Source: an uncultured bacterium (GTDB lineage Bacteria; UBP6; UBA1177). Taken from it: a stretch of 36,075 bases of DNA. Below are positions 5,901 to 14,586 of the stretch, piece by piece. The notes beneath the pieces are model-generated. The model was not told the origin of the DNA, did not search any database, and saw only the letters and a list, made by a program, of their open reading frames with translations. The DNA lies in NCBI GenBank assembly GCA_905235605.1, contig CAJOMF010000016.1, positions 1 to 36,075 on the forward strand. Direction: 5' to 3'. The translations under genes and the position numbers were made by a program. The stretch's first letter is position 1; the number at the start of each line of letters is the position of its first letter.

Positions 5901-7433
5901 ATGGCTGAAAACAAAGCTCAGGAACAGAAAACGGTTCCGCAGATGGACGAAAACGAGATCATCGCCCGCAAAAAAGAGAAAGTAAATACACTGAGAGCTG
6001 AAGGGATCCATCCTTATGCGAACACTTTCGCTCCCGATTCCACTGTTGAAAAGGTAATCGAATACTGCAAGACACAGACCAAAGAAGAGCTTGAGCAGAC
6101 TGGAAAGCCGCTTGAATTCGCAGTTGCAGGCAGGATCATGTTCCTGCGCATCATGGGAAAACTTGCTTTTGCAAACCTCAAGGACGAGACAGGTTCGATA
6201 CAGATACTTTTTGCGAAAGATTTTCTTGGTGAAGATTTTGCGAAATTCAAAAAGGCGTTCGATGTCGGCGATATCGTCTGGGTAAAAGGCGAAGTTTTTG
6301 TCACGAGAACGGGCGAATACTCGATTTTGGCTCACAAAACAGAGCTCCTCACCAAAAATATCAGACCGCTTCCCGAGAAATTTCACGGACTTACCGATAA
6401 AGAGCTCCGCTACAGGCAGCGTTATCTTGACCTCATCATGAATGACGATGTCAGAGAGACTTTCAAAAAGAGAGTGAAAATCATCAATTTCCTCAGAAAC
6501 TACATGAACAACGCAGGTTTCATGGAAGTCGAAACTCCGATGATGCACCCGTTGGTAAGCGGCGCGGCTGCGAAACCTTTCATCACGCATCACAATGCGC
6601 TCGATATCCCGCTTTACATGAGGATCGCGCCTGAGTGTTACCTCAAAAGGCTTTTGGTCGGCGGACTCGGCAAAGTTTACGAGATCAACCGCAGCTTCAG
6701 AAACGAGGGAATGGACCTCAAGCACAACCCTGAATTCACGATGATGGAATTCTACTGGCCGTATGCGACCTACGAAGACCAGATCCGCTTCACGCAGGAA
6801 ATGATCAGCAAACTCTGCGTCGAGATCAACGGAACGACCGAAATCGAATACGACGGAATGAAGATCGATTTCAAAACGCCGTGGAACAGAATGACAGTCG
6901 AAGAAAGTATAGTAAAATCAGGCGTCTGCACCGAAGAAGACCTCAAAGATAGAGAGAAACTCATTGAGATCGGTGTCAAAAACGGCCTCGACAAAGCAAC
7001 GCTTGAAGGAATGTCACGCTACAAGATCATCATGGAATTCTTTGACAACTTCGTCGAAGAGCACCTGATCCAGCCGACATTCATCACAAAATATCCGACC
7101 GAAGTGAGCCCGCTTGCACGCAGAAACGACGAAAACCCCGAATATACCGACAGATTCGAGCTTTTTGTCGCAGGAAGAGAGCTTTCCAACGCGTTCAGCG
7201 AACTCAACGACCCGAAACAGCAGTATGACTCGTTCGCGGCTCAGGTCGAAGCTAAAAAAGCAGGCGACGACGAGACCATCGACATGGACAGCGACTACAT
7301 CCGCGCTCTCGAATACGGAATGCCGCCGGCAGCAGGACAGGGCATCGGCATCGACAGACTTGTAATGCTCATGACCAATTCGCCGAGCATCCGCGATGTC
7401 ATACTTTTCCCCACAATGAAACCGGAAAAATAA
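5901..7433 (+). CDS. lysS: Lysyl-tRNA synthetase, class II
   Basis: This enzyme charges tRNA-Lys with lysine using ATP in the cytoplasm. It has 510 residues, the usual length for bacterial class II LysRS. ATG 5901 is used because GGAGG lies at 5891-5895; the frame extends upstream but reads as non-coding. An N-terminal OB-fold tRNA-binding domain (about 70-170) precedes the catalytic core. Motif 1 is around FMEVETPMMHPLVSGAAAKP, motif 2 around NRSFRNEGMDLKHNPEF, and motif 3 is GQGIGIDRLVMLM at about 479-491. The first 30 residues are charged, with many Glu, Lys and Gln. It is a stand-alone gene, convergent with the EF-G-like gene. Confidence 0.97.
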   Translation: MAENKAQEQKTVPQMDENEIIARKKEKVNTLRAEGIHPYANTFAPDSTVEKVIEYCKTQTKEELEQTGKPLEFAVAGRIMFLRIMGKLAFANLKDETGSIQILFAKDFLGEDFAKFKKAFDVGDIVWVKGEVFVTRTGEYSILAHKTELLTKNIRPLPEKFHGLTDKELRYRQRYLDLIMNDDVRETFKKRVKIINFLRNYMNNAGFMEVETPMMHPLVSGAAAKPFITHHNALDIPLYMRIAPECYLKRLLVGGLGKVYEINRSFRNEGMDLKHNPEFTMMEFYWPYATYEDQIRFTQEMISKLCVEINGTTEIEYDGMKIDFKTPWNRMTVEESIVKSGVCTEEDLKDREKLIEIGVKNGLDKATLEGMSRYKIIMEFFDNFVEEHLIQPTFITKYPTEVSPLARRNDENPEYTDRFELFVAGRELSNAFSELNDPKQQYDSFAAQVEAKKAGDDETIDMDSDYIRALEYGMPPAAGQGIGIDRLVMLMTNSPSIRDVILFPTMKPEK

Positions 7434-7463
7434 TCAGAAATTCCCACAATTTATTCATTTTTT

Positions 7464-7571
7464 GCGCCGCCAGAATATATCGTAATATCGTAATTACGTA
7501 ATCTCGTGATCCCGAAAGGCGGCGCGATGATTCTAGAGAAAATCGGCGGCGGTCGTTATTCTTGCCGCCGC
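7464..7571. repeat. G+C-rich inverted repeats between lysS and the EF-G gene
   Basis: GCGCCGCC (7464-7471) pairs with GGCGGCGC (7518-7525) across 46 bases, and GCGGCGG (7546-7552) pairs with CCGCCGC (7565-7571) across 12 bases. Neither has a T run on the plus side, so they are not typical lysS terminators, but they may stabilise or stop the convergent transcripts. Confidence 0.45.
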
Positions 7572-7576
7572 AAAAT

Positions 7577-7608
7577 AAAAAAATCCCCTCGCCACAATGG
7601 AGAGGGGA
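7577..7608 (-). terminator. Rho-independent terminator of the EF-G-like gene
   Basis: Read on the minus strand, TCCCCTC and GAGGGGA form a 7-bp G+C-rich stem around an 11-base loop, followed by seven T. It starts about 25 bases after the stop codon of the EF-G-like gene. Confidence 0.85.
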
Positions 7609-7632
7609 ATAAAAAGGGGTGAGGTTTAAAGA

Positions 7633-9702
7633 CTATTCTTCTTTGTTGTCTTTGTTTGCTTCGTATTCGTCGATGATCTTCTTCTGGATGTCAGCGGGAA
7701 CCTGTTCGTAGTGGTCGTATTTGATGGTGTAGGTTCCGCGGCCGTTTGTCATCGAACGGAGCTGAGTTGAATATCCGTGAACTTCTTTGAGAGGAACGAG
7801 CGCTTTGATGACGGTGAGTCTGCCTTCGCTCTCCATGCCCTGCGGTTTGCCGCGGCGGCTGGAGATATCGCCCATTATCGAACCTGCGAATTCTTCCGGA
7901 ACGGTGATCTTGATCTCGTAAATGGGTTCAAGGATTATCGGATTAGCTCTCTTGACGGCGTCTTTGAAAGCCATCTGAGCAGCCTTTTTGAACGCGACTT
8001 CCTTACTGTCAACGGGGTGTTCCTTACCGTCGTTGAGTGTTACTTTGCAGTTGATGAATTTGCAGCCCGAAAGAACGCCTTCAGCGAGGACTTCGCGGAT
8101 ACCTTTTTCAACTGCGGGGATGAATCTGCCGGAGATTACGCCGCCGACGATAGCATCAACGAATTCGAATTCGCTTTCGCTGTTCGGTTCGAGAACGATG
8201 TTGACTTCCGCAAATTCGCCCGATCCGCCCGACTGTTTTTTGTGGCGGTAACGTGCTTCAGCTTTTCCTTTGATCGTTTCTCTGTAAGGAATTCTCGGTT
8301 CAAGTATTTTGACGTCAAGTCCGAACTGGTTCTTGATTTTCTTTGCCAGAACTTCAAGGTGAAGTTCGCCGAGACCGTCGACGAAAAGCTGTTTGAGTTC
8401 GGGATCGTTGACCATTCTGAATGATGCGTCTTCGATCTGCATCTTTTTGATTGCAGCAGCGACTTTATCGGTATCTTCCTTCGAAGCACCTGCGAATGCG
8501 CCGCGGACGATCGCTTCAGGCCATTCGATAAGCGGGAACGGATAAACTTCAGCAGCTTTGTTGTCGGAGAACTGGTCGCCGGTTTTGCTGTTTTTAAGTT
8601 TAACGGTTACTGCAATCTGACCTGCAACAACGTTTTTAACCGGGAAACGGTCTTTTCCTCTTGTGTAGAAAAGCTGACCGAATTTTTCAGCCGATGCCGA
8701 AGACATGTTGTAAACGTCTGCGCCTTCGTAGAGACTGCCCTGAAGAAGTTTTAACGCGTAGACTTCGCCGAACTGCGGGATCGAGTTGACTTTGAAGATG
8801 ATACCTTTCGTTACGGAATCGTCGTTCGTGTCGATTTCGCCTTCGCCGAACTGCATGATTTTTCCTTCCGGTGACGGGAAGAAGTCAACGACGGAGTCAA
8901 GAACTATGTCAACGCCGATGCCTTTGTTCGGTGCGCCGAAGAATACCGGATAGATCGTTCCGTTCGAGAAAGCTTTGTGGAGACCGGTGTTGATTTCTTC
9001 TTCCGAAAGCGAACCTTCGTCGAAGTATTTGGTCATAAGCTCTTCGTCGCTCTCTGCAACTGCTTCCATGAGCTTTTCCTTGAGTTCTGCGACTTTGTCT
9101 GCGAACTGAGCCGGGATATCGCTCTCAGATGCTCTTTTGCCGTTAGCGTATTTAACGAGTTTGCCTTTGAAAATGTCGATGATCGAATCAGCGTTCTGGC
9201 CGGTTGCAGCCGGATAGGTGATCGGAGCGAGCGAAATTTCGAGTTCTTTCGCGATGCTGTTGAAAGCCGATTCAAGGTTTATGTTGTCACGGTCTACTTC
9301 GTTGATGAAGAAAGCGATCGATTTTCCGAGTCTTTTCGCAAGTTTGAAAGCCTTTTCGGTACCAGCGTCGATGCCGGTCGAGCCTTCAACGGTAAGAAGA
9401 GCCGCTTCGCAGAAAGGCATTGAAGCTGCAAGTTCGCCGGCGAAATCGAAGTATCCGGGAGTATCGATGAAAGTGATCAGATTCTGCTTGTATTCCACAG
9501 CGTTGATCGATGCGGAGATCGAAATTCCTCTGTTCTTCTCCTCTTCGGTGAAGTCGGAAACGGTGTTGCCGTCAGCAACGGTTCCCTGTCTGTTGATAGC
9601 ACCTGCATTGAAAAGCAGCGATTCGACGAGAGTCGTTTTTCCCGATGTGCCGTGTCCAGCGACACAGACGTTGCGTAAAGAGCTTTTGTTGAAATCAGCC
9701 AT
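7633..9702 (-). CDS. fusA: Elongation factor G-like translational GTPase (EF-G-2 type)
   Basis: The protein has 689 residues, full length for the EF-G family, with GTPase, beta-barrel and C-terminal EF-G domains III-V. The start is supported by GGAGG just upstream. The P-loop is GHGTSGKTTL (16-25), unlike the AHIDAGKTTT of canonical EF-G. The G3 motif reads DTPGYFDF (80-87), with Tyr in place of the usual His, and the G4 motif reads NEVD (134-137) in place of NKxD. These changes match the EF-G-2 paralogue clade rather than the main translocase. EF-G moves tRNA and mRNA through the ribosome or helps recycle it; the role of EF-G-2 members is less clear. No rpsL, rpsG or tuf lies beside it, which also fits a paralogue. 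Confidence 0.9.
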   Translation of the reverse strand: MADFNKSSLRNVCVAGHGTSGKTTLVESLLFNAGAINRQGTVADGNTVSDFTEEEKNRGISISASINAVEYKQNLITFIDTPGYFDFAGELAASMPFCEAALLTVEGSTGIDAGTEKAFKLAKRLGKSIAFFINEVDRDNINLESAFNSIAKELEISLAPITYPAATGQNADSIIDIFKGKLVKYANGKRASESDIPAQFADKVAELKEKLMEAVAESDEELMTKYFDEGSLSEEEINTGLHKAFSNGTIYPVFFGAPNKGIGVDIVLDSVVDFFPSPEGKIMQFGEGEIDTNDDSVTKGIIFKVNSIPQFGEVYALKLLQGSLYEGADVYNMSSASAEKFGQLFYTRGKDRFPVKNVVAGQIAVTVKLKNSKTGDQFSDNKAAEVYPFPLIEWPEAIVRGAFAGASKEDTDKVAAAIKKMQIEDASFRMVNDPELKQLFVDGLGELHLEVLAKKIKNQFGLDVKILEPRIPYRETIKGKAEARYRHKKQSGGSGEFAEVNIVLEPNSESEFEFVDAIVGGVISGRFIPAVEKGIREVLAEGVLSGCKFINCKVTLNDGKEHPVDSKEVAFKKAAQMAFKDAVKRANPIILEPIYEIKITVPEEFAGSIMGDISSRRGKPQGMESEGRLTVIKALVPLKEVHGYSTQLRSMTNGRGTYTIKYDHYEQVPADIQKKIIDEYEANKDNKEE

Positions 9703-9863
9703 CTGTTCCTCCTATATTGGCTAAAAAAATAACAATTATCAGCTGTTAAGTCATTCCCGATGCCGGAAAACGCGAAGTCGGCATAGAAAGTCCGCTAAAA
9801 GCGCGAAATATTACTCTTTTTTTGATTTATTGCAATTATTTTTTTATTTTAAGGTGTAAAGAG

Positions 9864-9922
9864 AGATGTTTCGCTCGGCTCAACATGACGGCATCTGTCA
9901 TTCTGAGCGTAGCGAAGAATCT
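9864..9922. repeat. REP-like imperfect 26-bp inverted repeat hairpin
   Basis: Bases 9864-9889 and 9897-9922 are inverted copies of the same 26-base unit, GTCAT..TGAGC..AGCGAA..ATCT, with six mismatches and a 7-base loop. Its end overlaps the stop codon of the AAA+/Fis gene. It lies in the gap 9703-9920, which otherwise contains only a second small hairpin (ATGCCG/CGGCAT at 9760-9784). It may act as a transcription stop or mRNA stabiliser. Confidence 0.7.
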
Positions 9923-10655
9923 ACAAGTTTTTCAGTTTCAGTTTTTTGATTTTCTGAGTCAGAGTGTTGCGGTGGATGCTTAGAAAATCCGCAGTTTTCG
10001 AAATGGAGCCGCCGCAGTATTTCAGCGCCTCTTCGATGAAAACTCCTTCGACCGAATCAATGAAAAGCTGGTATATCCTGCCGGCGTTCGAATCTTTGCC
10101 GAGATCGTCGAAAAGGTTGCTGATCTTTGCTCTGAGGATCTCGGTAGCGCTGTAATTCGAGAGGATCTTTCCGATGTTTTCGTATGGGAGAAATTTGTAG
10201 CCGTTTTCCGTTCCGACGACCCGTTTGAGCTCCTGGATGTTGAACGGCCACCAGTAGGATGAAAGCAGGTGGAGCGCATCCTTTTCATACCAGCGCGTTG
10301 ATTCGACGCCGCTTTCCTGGATGAAGTATTCGATCAGTTCAGTCAAGTCGGTTTTCCGTTCCCGAAGCGGCAGCAGCCAGAGTGAAGCGGTGAATTTTTC
10401 GGCACGCATATCGAAAAGAATGCGGTTTTCGGTTATGAAAACAAGGCCGTTTTTTCTGAAATCCTCGATTTTTTTGACGCGGATGATGTTTTTTTCGGCT
10501 TCGTCCTTACCGATTTTCGATGCGATAAGCCCTGCCAGAAAGCCTTTGCCTGTGCCCGGTTCGCCGCCGATGAGATAAGTTGCGCCTACTTCTGCATTGC
10601 GCAGCATTTTGCGCATTTCTTTTGCGGTTTCGCTTTGTCCAAGAATTTTCTTCAC
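9921..10655 (-). CDS. AAA+ ATPase with Fis-type HTH (atypical NtrC-like regulator)
   Basis: The protein has 244 residues. It resembles a shortened sigma-54 activator. Walker A is GEPGTGKG (31-38), LWLLPLRERKTDL matches the 'LPPLRER' box, and WPFNIQELKRVV matches 'WPGNVRELxNV'. The C-terminus EALKYCGGSISKTADFLSIH plus RNTLTQKIKKLKL is a Fis-family DNA-binding helix-turn-helix. The GAFTGA loop that contacts sigma-54 is absent, and the region that should hold it and Walker B is greatly shortened. It therefore probably does not activate sigma-54; it may bind DNA as a repressor or architectural protein. Its start overlaps the stop of the dihydrouridine synthase gene by four bases (ATGA), so the two are translationally coupled. 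Confidence 0.75.
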   Translation of the reverse strand: MKKILGQSETAKEMRKMLRNAEVGATYLIGGEPGTGKGFLAGLIASKIGKDEAEKNIIRVKKIEDFRKNGLVFITENRILFDMRAEKFTASLWLLPLRERKTDLTELIEYFIQESGVESTRWYEKDALHLLSSYWWPFNIQELKRVVGTENGYKFLPYENIGKILSNYSATEILRAKISNLFDDLGKDSNAGRIYQLFIDSVEGVFIEEALKYCGGSISKTADFLSIHRNTLTQKIKKLKLKNL

Positions 10656-11563
10656 AGCTTTATTTTGAAAAAATCGTTAATAATTTCAATAACTTTTTTT
10701 ATATCATTGTCGAGGTCGAAAATTGATTTCCTGAACTCGGCGCTTCCGTGGAATCCCGAAGAATACCACGAAGCGTGCCGTCTGATCATCGTGTGGGCGG
10801 TTTTCGTGTCGAGGTCGAGATAGTATCTGAAATGCTTTGCCATCATATTCTTTTTTTCTTCGTCGCTCACCGTTTCCCCTTTGAGTTCGCGGAAGATCCA
10901 CGGCTTTCCGAGTGCGCCGCGCCCGACCATGACTCCGGCGATCTTTGTTCCACTGAACCGGTTCAGGTCGCTCTTCTCTCTGATGTCGCCTGAATGAAAT
11001 ACAGGGATCGGAAGTTTTTCGGCAAGTTTGATCGAAACATCGAAATCGCATGTCCCGACTGTGAACATATCGGTCCTGAGACGCGGATGGATGGTGAGAA
11101 AGTCGGCTCCGTTATCGACTGCTTCGGCTGCGCAGCGTTCGTAATTCGGAGTTTTAAACCCTTTTCTTATCTTGACTGAAAGCGGAAGATCGGTGACTTT
11201 TCTCAGAGTTTTCACGATCTTTCCGAGCCTTTCGGGATCATCCATGAGAGCCGAACCGGCGCGTGCCGCAACTACTTTTCTAACCGGACACCCTGCGTTT
11301 ATGTCGATCCCGGCAGGTTTTACCAGTTCAAGAATTTTTTCGGCAGCCTCTTTCATGACCTCGGGATCACCGCCGAAAAACTGCAGAAAAGTCTTAAGTT
11401 CCGATTCATCGATTTCTGAAAGAGAGATCGTTTTTCTGTTGCGCAGAGTGACTGCTTTTGCAGAGATCATCTCGCTGAAACAGCCGTCCGCACAGCCTTC
11501 GTAGCACAAAAGTCTGAATTCCTTCGAAGTTATTTCCGCGAGAGGGGCAAGATATATTTCCAA
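10652..11563 (-). CDS. dus: tRNA-dihydrouridine synthase (Dus family)
   Basis: This flavoenzyme reduces specific uridines in tRNA to dihydrouridine with FMN and NAD(P)H. The preferred start is TTG at 11563, giving 303 residues that open MEIYLAPLAEITSKEFR, the normal Dus N-terminus, with AAGGCGGTG just upstream. An ATG at 11656 would add 31 residues that look non-coding and would run into the promoter region of the divergent kinase gene. The catalytic Cys is Cys92 in INAGCPVRKV. The FMN-phosphate region is VMVGRGALGKPWIF. The Dus subfamily (A, B or C) cannot be fixed by eye. The gene is immediately upstream of, and overlaps, the AAA+/Fis-domain gene, recalling the dusB-fis operon of enteric bacteria. 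Confidence 0.92.
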   Translation of the reverse strand: MEIYLAPLAEITSKEFRLLCYEGCADGCFSEMISAKAVTLRNRKTISLSEIDESELKTFLQFFGGDPEVMKEAAEKILELVKPAGIDINAGCPVRKVVAARAGSALMDDPERLGKIVKTLRKVTDLPLSVKIRKGFKTPNYERCAAEAVDNGADFLTIHPRLRTDMFTVGTCDFDVSIKLAEKLPIPVFHSGDIREKSDLNRFSGTKIAGVMVGRGALGKPWIFRELKGETVSDEEKKNMMAKHFRYYLDLDTKTAHTMIRRHASWYSSGFHGSAEFRKSIFDLDNDIKKVIEIINDFFKIKL

Positions 11564-11692
11564 AATGCACCGCCTTAAAGAGTTGCACAAAAAACTGTGC
11601 TTTATAGCATAAAATCGGATTGCTGCAAATCCGCGTGGATTTTCCCGAAAAAACAACTATAATACTCTGTTTTTTTGTTTTCGGAGTGCGAA

Positions 11693-13501
11693 ATGTGGCT
11701 GAATATAAGAAAAAATTACGATAAAGAGCTGCTGGATAAATTCGACATCAGCAACGATGTCAACAACACAAAAATGGCGATGGGTATTCTGCTTGCCCTG
11801 ATCATCATAAATATTCCGCTTCTAGTGCTTGATATATACCGTTATATTTACTTAAGGGAACTTTTTTCGCAGTTCGGATATTTGGAGATCACTGTGGTGC
11901 ATATTGTTTCCTGCCTGATCTTTCCGCTGCTCTGGATCTTTGGGAGGAACAGAACTTCGAAGCGGGAACTGCCCTGTGAAAGCGGTTTTTACCGCTGTTT
12001 TTGGAGAGTCGTTGTTATTTTTGCCTATCTTTACGCTCTTGCGACAGGGGCGCCGTGTCTTGTTCTCTACAGAAACCTTACGACTTTATTTGTGTCAACG
12101 CTCGTTATTGCTTCGTCGATGCGGGTCAGACACATCGAATTCATCATCTCTGTAGTTCTTCTCTGTATAGCAGATCTTATTTCGATCAGAGTTTTTGTCC
12201 CCGGCATAGAGGAAATTTTTGCCGGAATAATTTCAGATGTGCTTTCTACGATCATTATTGCTGTTTTCGTAAATTATCTTGTCGGCGAAGAGGCTTTGAA
12301 ATCTTTCATCAACAAACTCAACTTCGAGAAAGAGCAGGGTGAAAAAATCGTCGAGCGGGAGGCAAACAAGGCAAAATCGGAGTTCTTGGCAAATATGAGC
12401 CACGAGATCAGAACACCTATAAACGGAATCTACGGGATGATCACCATGCTTGAAGAAAGCGGGCTTTCGGCAGAACAGCGCGACTATCTGAAATATGCGA
12501 AATCGAGTTGTGAGGTTCTGCTCAATATCGTAAACGATCTCTTTGATATGACGCTGATAAATGCCAATAAAATAGTGCTGGAGAACAAACCATATTCTCC
12601 GGAAGAGCTTGTCCGCGCATCCGTTGCCAATTTTGCACCGCAGATGAAAATGAAAAATCTTAAACTGGAAATAAATATCGATGAAAATCTGCCGAAATTT
12701 GCTGTGGGGGACAAAAACAGGATCATCCAGATCCTCAACAACCTGCTTTCGAACGCATGGAAGTTCACTTCAATAGGAACCATATCGGTCGACTGCCGTA
12801 AAATAGTAGAGGAAAAGTGCAAATTTATCCGTTTTGAGGTCAAGGATACCGGTATAGGGATACCTGATGACAAAATGGATTTTGTTTTCGGTCAGTTCTA
12901 TCAGCTTGATTCGACTCTGAAGAAGCAGTACCGCGGAGCTGGACTCGGACTTGCGATATGCAAAAGCCTGACTGACATTATGGGGGGAAGGATCGCTGTA
13001 AGGTCAAACAGGCCGGAACAGGGAACGACTTTCGCCTTTATGCTGCCGCTGGTTGAACCGGATAATAGCCTGGATAAAATCGAAACGCAGTACAATGCTC
13101 TTCCTAAAGACTTTCTCTCAGGAAAAAGTGTTCTCTGCGTTGAAGACAACGAGACAAACTTGAAATTCATAACGGCGATACTCGGCAAAAAAGGAGCAAA
13201 GCTGATGACATCGGCTGACGGCAGGGAGGCTCTCGACATAATGGAAAAGAACGATTTCGACATTGTTCTGCTTGATATCAGAATGCCGGTCATGGACGGG
13301 ATCGAGACGATCAAAAATATTAGGGAAGCCGAAAAGGTCAAAGGAGACTATACGCCTGTAATTGCTGTGACAACCTACACTCTGAAGAAAAACAAGGATG
13401 TGATCATGTCCAACGGCTTTGACGGATATTTGTCAAAACCATTTTCAGAAGAGGACTTGATGCTTGAAATTTATAACAATATCAACAAAAAACGGAGCTG
13501 A
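11693..13501 (+). CDS. Hybrid sensor histidine kinase/response regulator
   Basis: The protein has 602 residues from ATG 11693 (GGAG upstream). Residues of about 28-197 hold five or six hydrophobic segments with short loops and no large periplasmic domain, so the sensor is probably intramembrane. A helical linker (200-230) leads to the HisKA box [11 protein letters not shown] with His237. The ATPase domain shows an N-box ([12 protein letters not shown]), a G1 box (DTGIGIP), an F-box (FGQFYQLD) and a G2 box (GAGLGLAI). A C-terminal receiver domain has ED acidic residues, the phosphoryl-accepting Asp at about 528 in [11 protein letters not shown], and a conserved SKPF Lys. There is no output domain, so the phosphate must pass to another protein. 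It is first in a four-gene run; the next ATG follows its stop after two bases. Confidence 0.93.
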   Translation: MWLNIRKNYDKELLDKFDISNDVNNTKMAMGILLALIIINIPLLVLDIYRYIYLRELFSQFGYLEITVVHIVSCLIFPLLWIFGRNRTSKRELPCESGFYRCFWRVVVIFAYLYALATGAPCLVLYRNLTTLFVSTLVIASSMRVRHIEFIISVVLLCIADLISIRVFVPGIEEIFAGIISDVLSTIIIAVFVNYLVGEEALKSFINKLNFEKEQGEKIVEREANKAKSEFLANMSHEIRTPINGIYGMITMLEESGLSAEQRDYLKYAKSSCEVLLNIVNDLFDMTLINANKIVLENKPYSPEELVRASVANFAPQMKMKNLKLEINIDENLPKFAVGDKNRIIQILNNLLSNAWKFTSIGTISVDCRKIVEEKCKFIRFEVKDTGIGIPDDKMDFVFGQFYQLDSTLKKQYRGAGLGLAICKSLTDIMGGRIAVRSNRPEQGTTFAFMLPLVEPDNSLDKIETQYNALPKDFLSGKSVLCVEDNETNLKFITAILGKKGAKLMTSADGREALDIMEKNDFDIVLLDIRMPVMDGIETIKNIREAEKVKGDYTPVIAVTTYTLKKNKDVIMSNGFDGYLSKPFSEEDLMLEIYNNINKKRS

Positions 13502-13503
13502 GA

Positions 13504-14574
13504 ATGAAAAAAACGATTCTTCTTCTTTTTATTCTTTTATCTTTTATGTTAACAGCCTGCGGTAGCGAAGACCATGAAGAGGCTGATTTAAACGACAGCG
13601 ATAACACTGAGGAACCTGACGATGCTATCCCTGATGCGGCAGTTGTTGACAACGGTAGGGAAACGCCGGATGAAGACGGCGTTCAGGAGCCTGAATCTTT
13701 CTGCTATTCCGGAGGAGCTCTTCTTTACGAGGGAGGTACTCAGTTCAAAGTCTGTCCCGGTGACAATGAAAAATTTCAGAAGCAGATCTGTAAAAACGGA
13801 AAATGGGTCGATGACGGCGGCTGTGTTGCCGGAAGCGTCGAGATCCCGGCTGGATCATTCAAAATGGGGTGCAATAAAGATATGGAAGGAAGCTGTTCTG
13901 AAGACACTGTTCCGATCCACGATGTGAGCCTTTCTGTCTATGTTATGGATAAATTCGAAGTTCCGGTAGAACTTTTCGAGCTTTGCATCGCAGAGAACGT
14001 CTGCACGAACGACAATGCCGACGAACCGCACTACCGCACTTCGTCAGAATCCGACCGGTGCAATATCGGAAAGCCGGACAGAAAAAACCATCCTGCAAAC
14101 TGCGTGACATGGCACGGTGCAAAGGCTTACTGTGAATGGCTCGGGAAACGTCTTCCGACCGAAGCAGAGTGGGAAAACGCCGCAAAATCGGGCAAAGTTC
14201 AGATATATCCTTGGGGAAATACCCCGGCTGCAAGCTGCGACAACACTGTAATGCTGGAAAACGCAGGAGGATGCGGTTCAAAAATAACATTGCCTATCGG
14301 TTCAAAGCCGTCAGGTGCTTCGGAACAAGGCATCTATGACCTCAGCGGAAATGTTGCCGAATACACGGGCGACTGGTACGAAAAAAAGTTCTATTCAACT
14401 GAAGAGGCGTCAAAAGCTGATACGCAGGGACCGGCTGAACCGGAAAAAGACAAATACAAAGTCATCCGCGGCGGTTCGTATATTTACGGCGAAAGCCACG
14501 CACGCTCATCTTACAGAGGTTCGGCAAAACTTGACGATCCCGCGATCGACTTCGGTTTCAGATGCGTGAAATGA
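13504..14574 (+). CDS. Lipoprotein with FGE-sulfatase (SUMF1-type) domain
   Basis: The protein has 356 residues. An N-terminal signal ends in the lipobox LTAC (Cys19), so the protein is predicted to be lipid-anchored. An acidic, low-complexity linker (about 20-65) resembles those of the other lipoproteins in this window. From about residue 110 it matches the formylglycine-generating-enzyme fold (PF03781): EIPAGSFKMG, WLGKRLPTEAEWENAAK, YPWGN, LSGNVAEYTGDWY, VIRGGSY and a terminal GFRCVK. Many members of this fold outside true FGEs are binding or structural proteins; no sulfatase is nearby, so enzyme activity is not claimed. It is two bases after the kinase gene, which suggests an outer-surface partner of that sensor. 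Confidence 0.85.
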   Translation: MKKTILLLFILLSFMLTACGSEDHEEADLNDSDNTEEPDDAIPDAAVVDNGRETPDEDGVQEPESFCYSGGALLYEGGTQFKVCPGDNEKFQKQICKNGKWVDDGGCVAGSVEIPAGSFKMGCNKDMEGSCSEDTVPIHDVSLSVYVMDKFEVPVELFELCIAENVCTNDNADEPHYRTSSESDRCNIGKPDRKNHPANCVTWHGAKAYCEWLGKRLPTEAEWENAAKSGKVQIYPWGNTPAASCDNTVMLENAGGCGSKITLPIGSKPSGASEQGIYDLSGNVAEYTGDWYEKKFYSTEEASKADTQGPAEPEKDKYKVIRGGSYIYGESHARSSYRGSAKLDDPAIDFGFRCVK

Positions 14575-14586
14575 TCGGAGTAAAAA

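Noticed and set aside
7777-8424. Long plus-strand frame opposite the EF-G-like gene
   Set aside because: It is a shadow of codon bias in the real gene; its translation is a Phe/Asp/Glu-rich composition with no family resemblance. The same applies to plus-strand frames opposite gcvPB, gcvPA and gcvT.
11564-11656. Upstream ATG start for the dihydrouridine synthase
   Set aside because: The added residues do not match Dus proteins; the TTG start has a ribosome site and gives the normal N-terminus.
13504-14574. True formylglycine-generating enzyme for a sulfatase
   Set aside because: No sulfatase is nearby and the lipoprotein stalk architecture fits a binding role; active-site Cys assignment cannot be made by eye.
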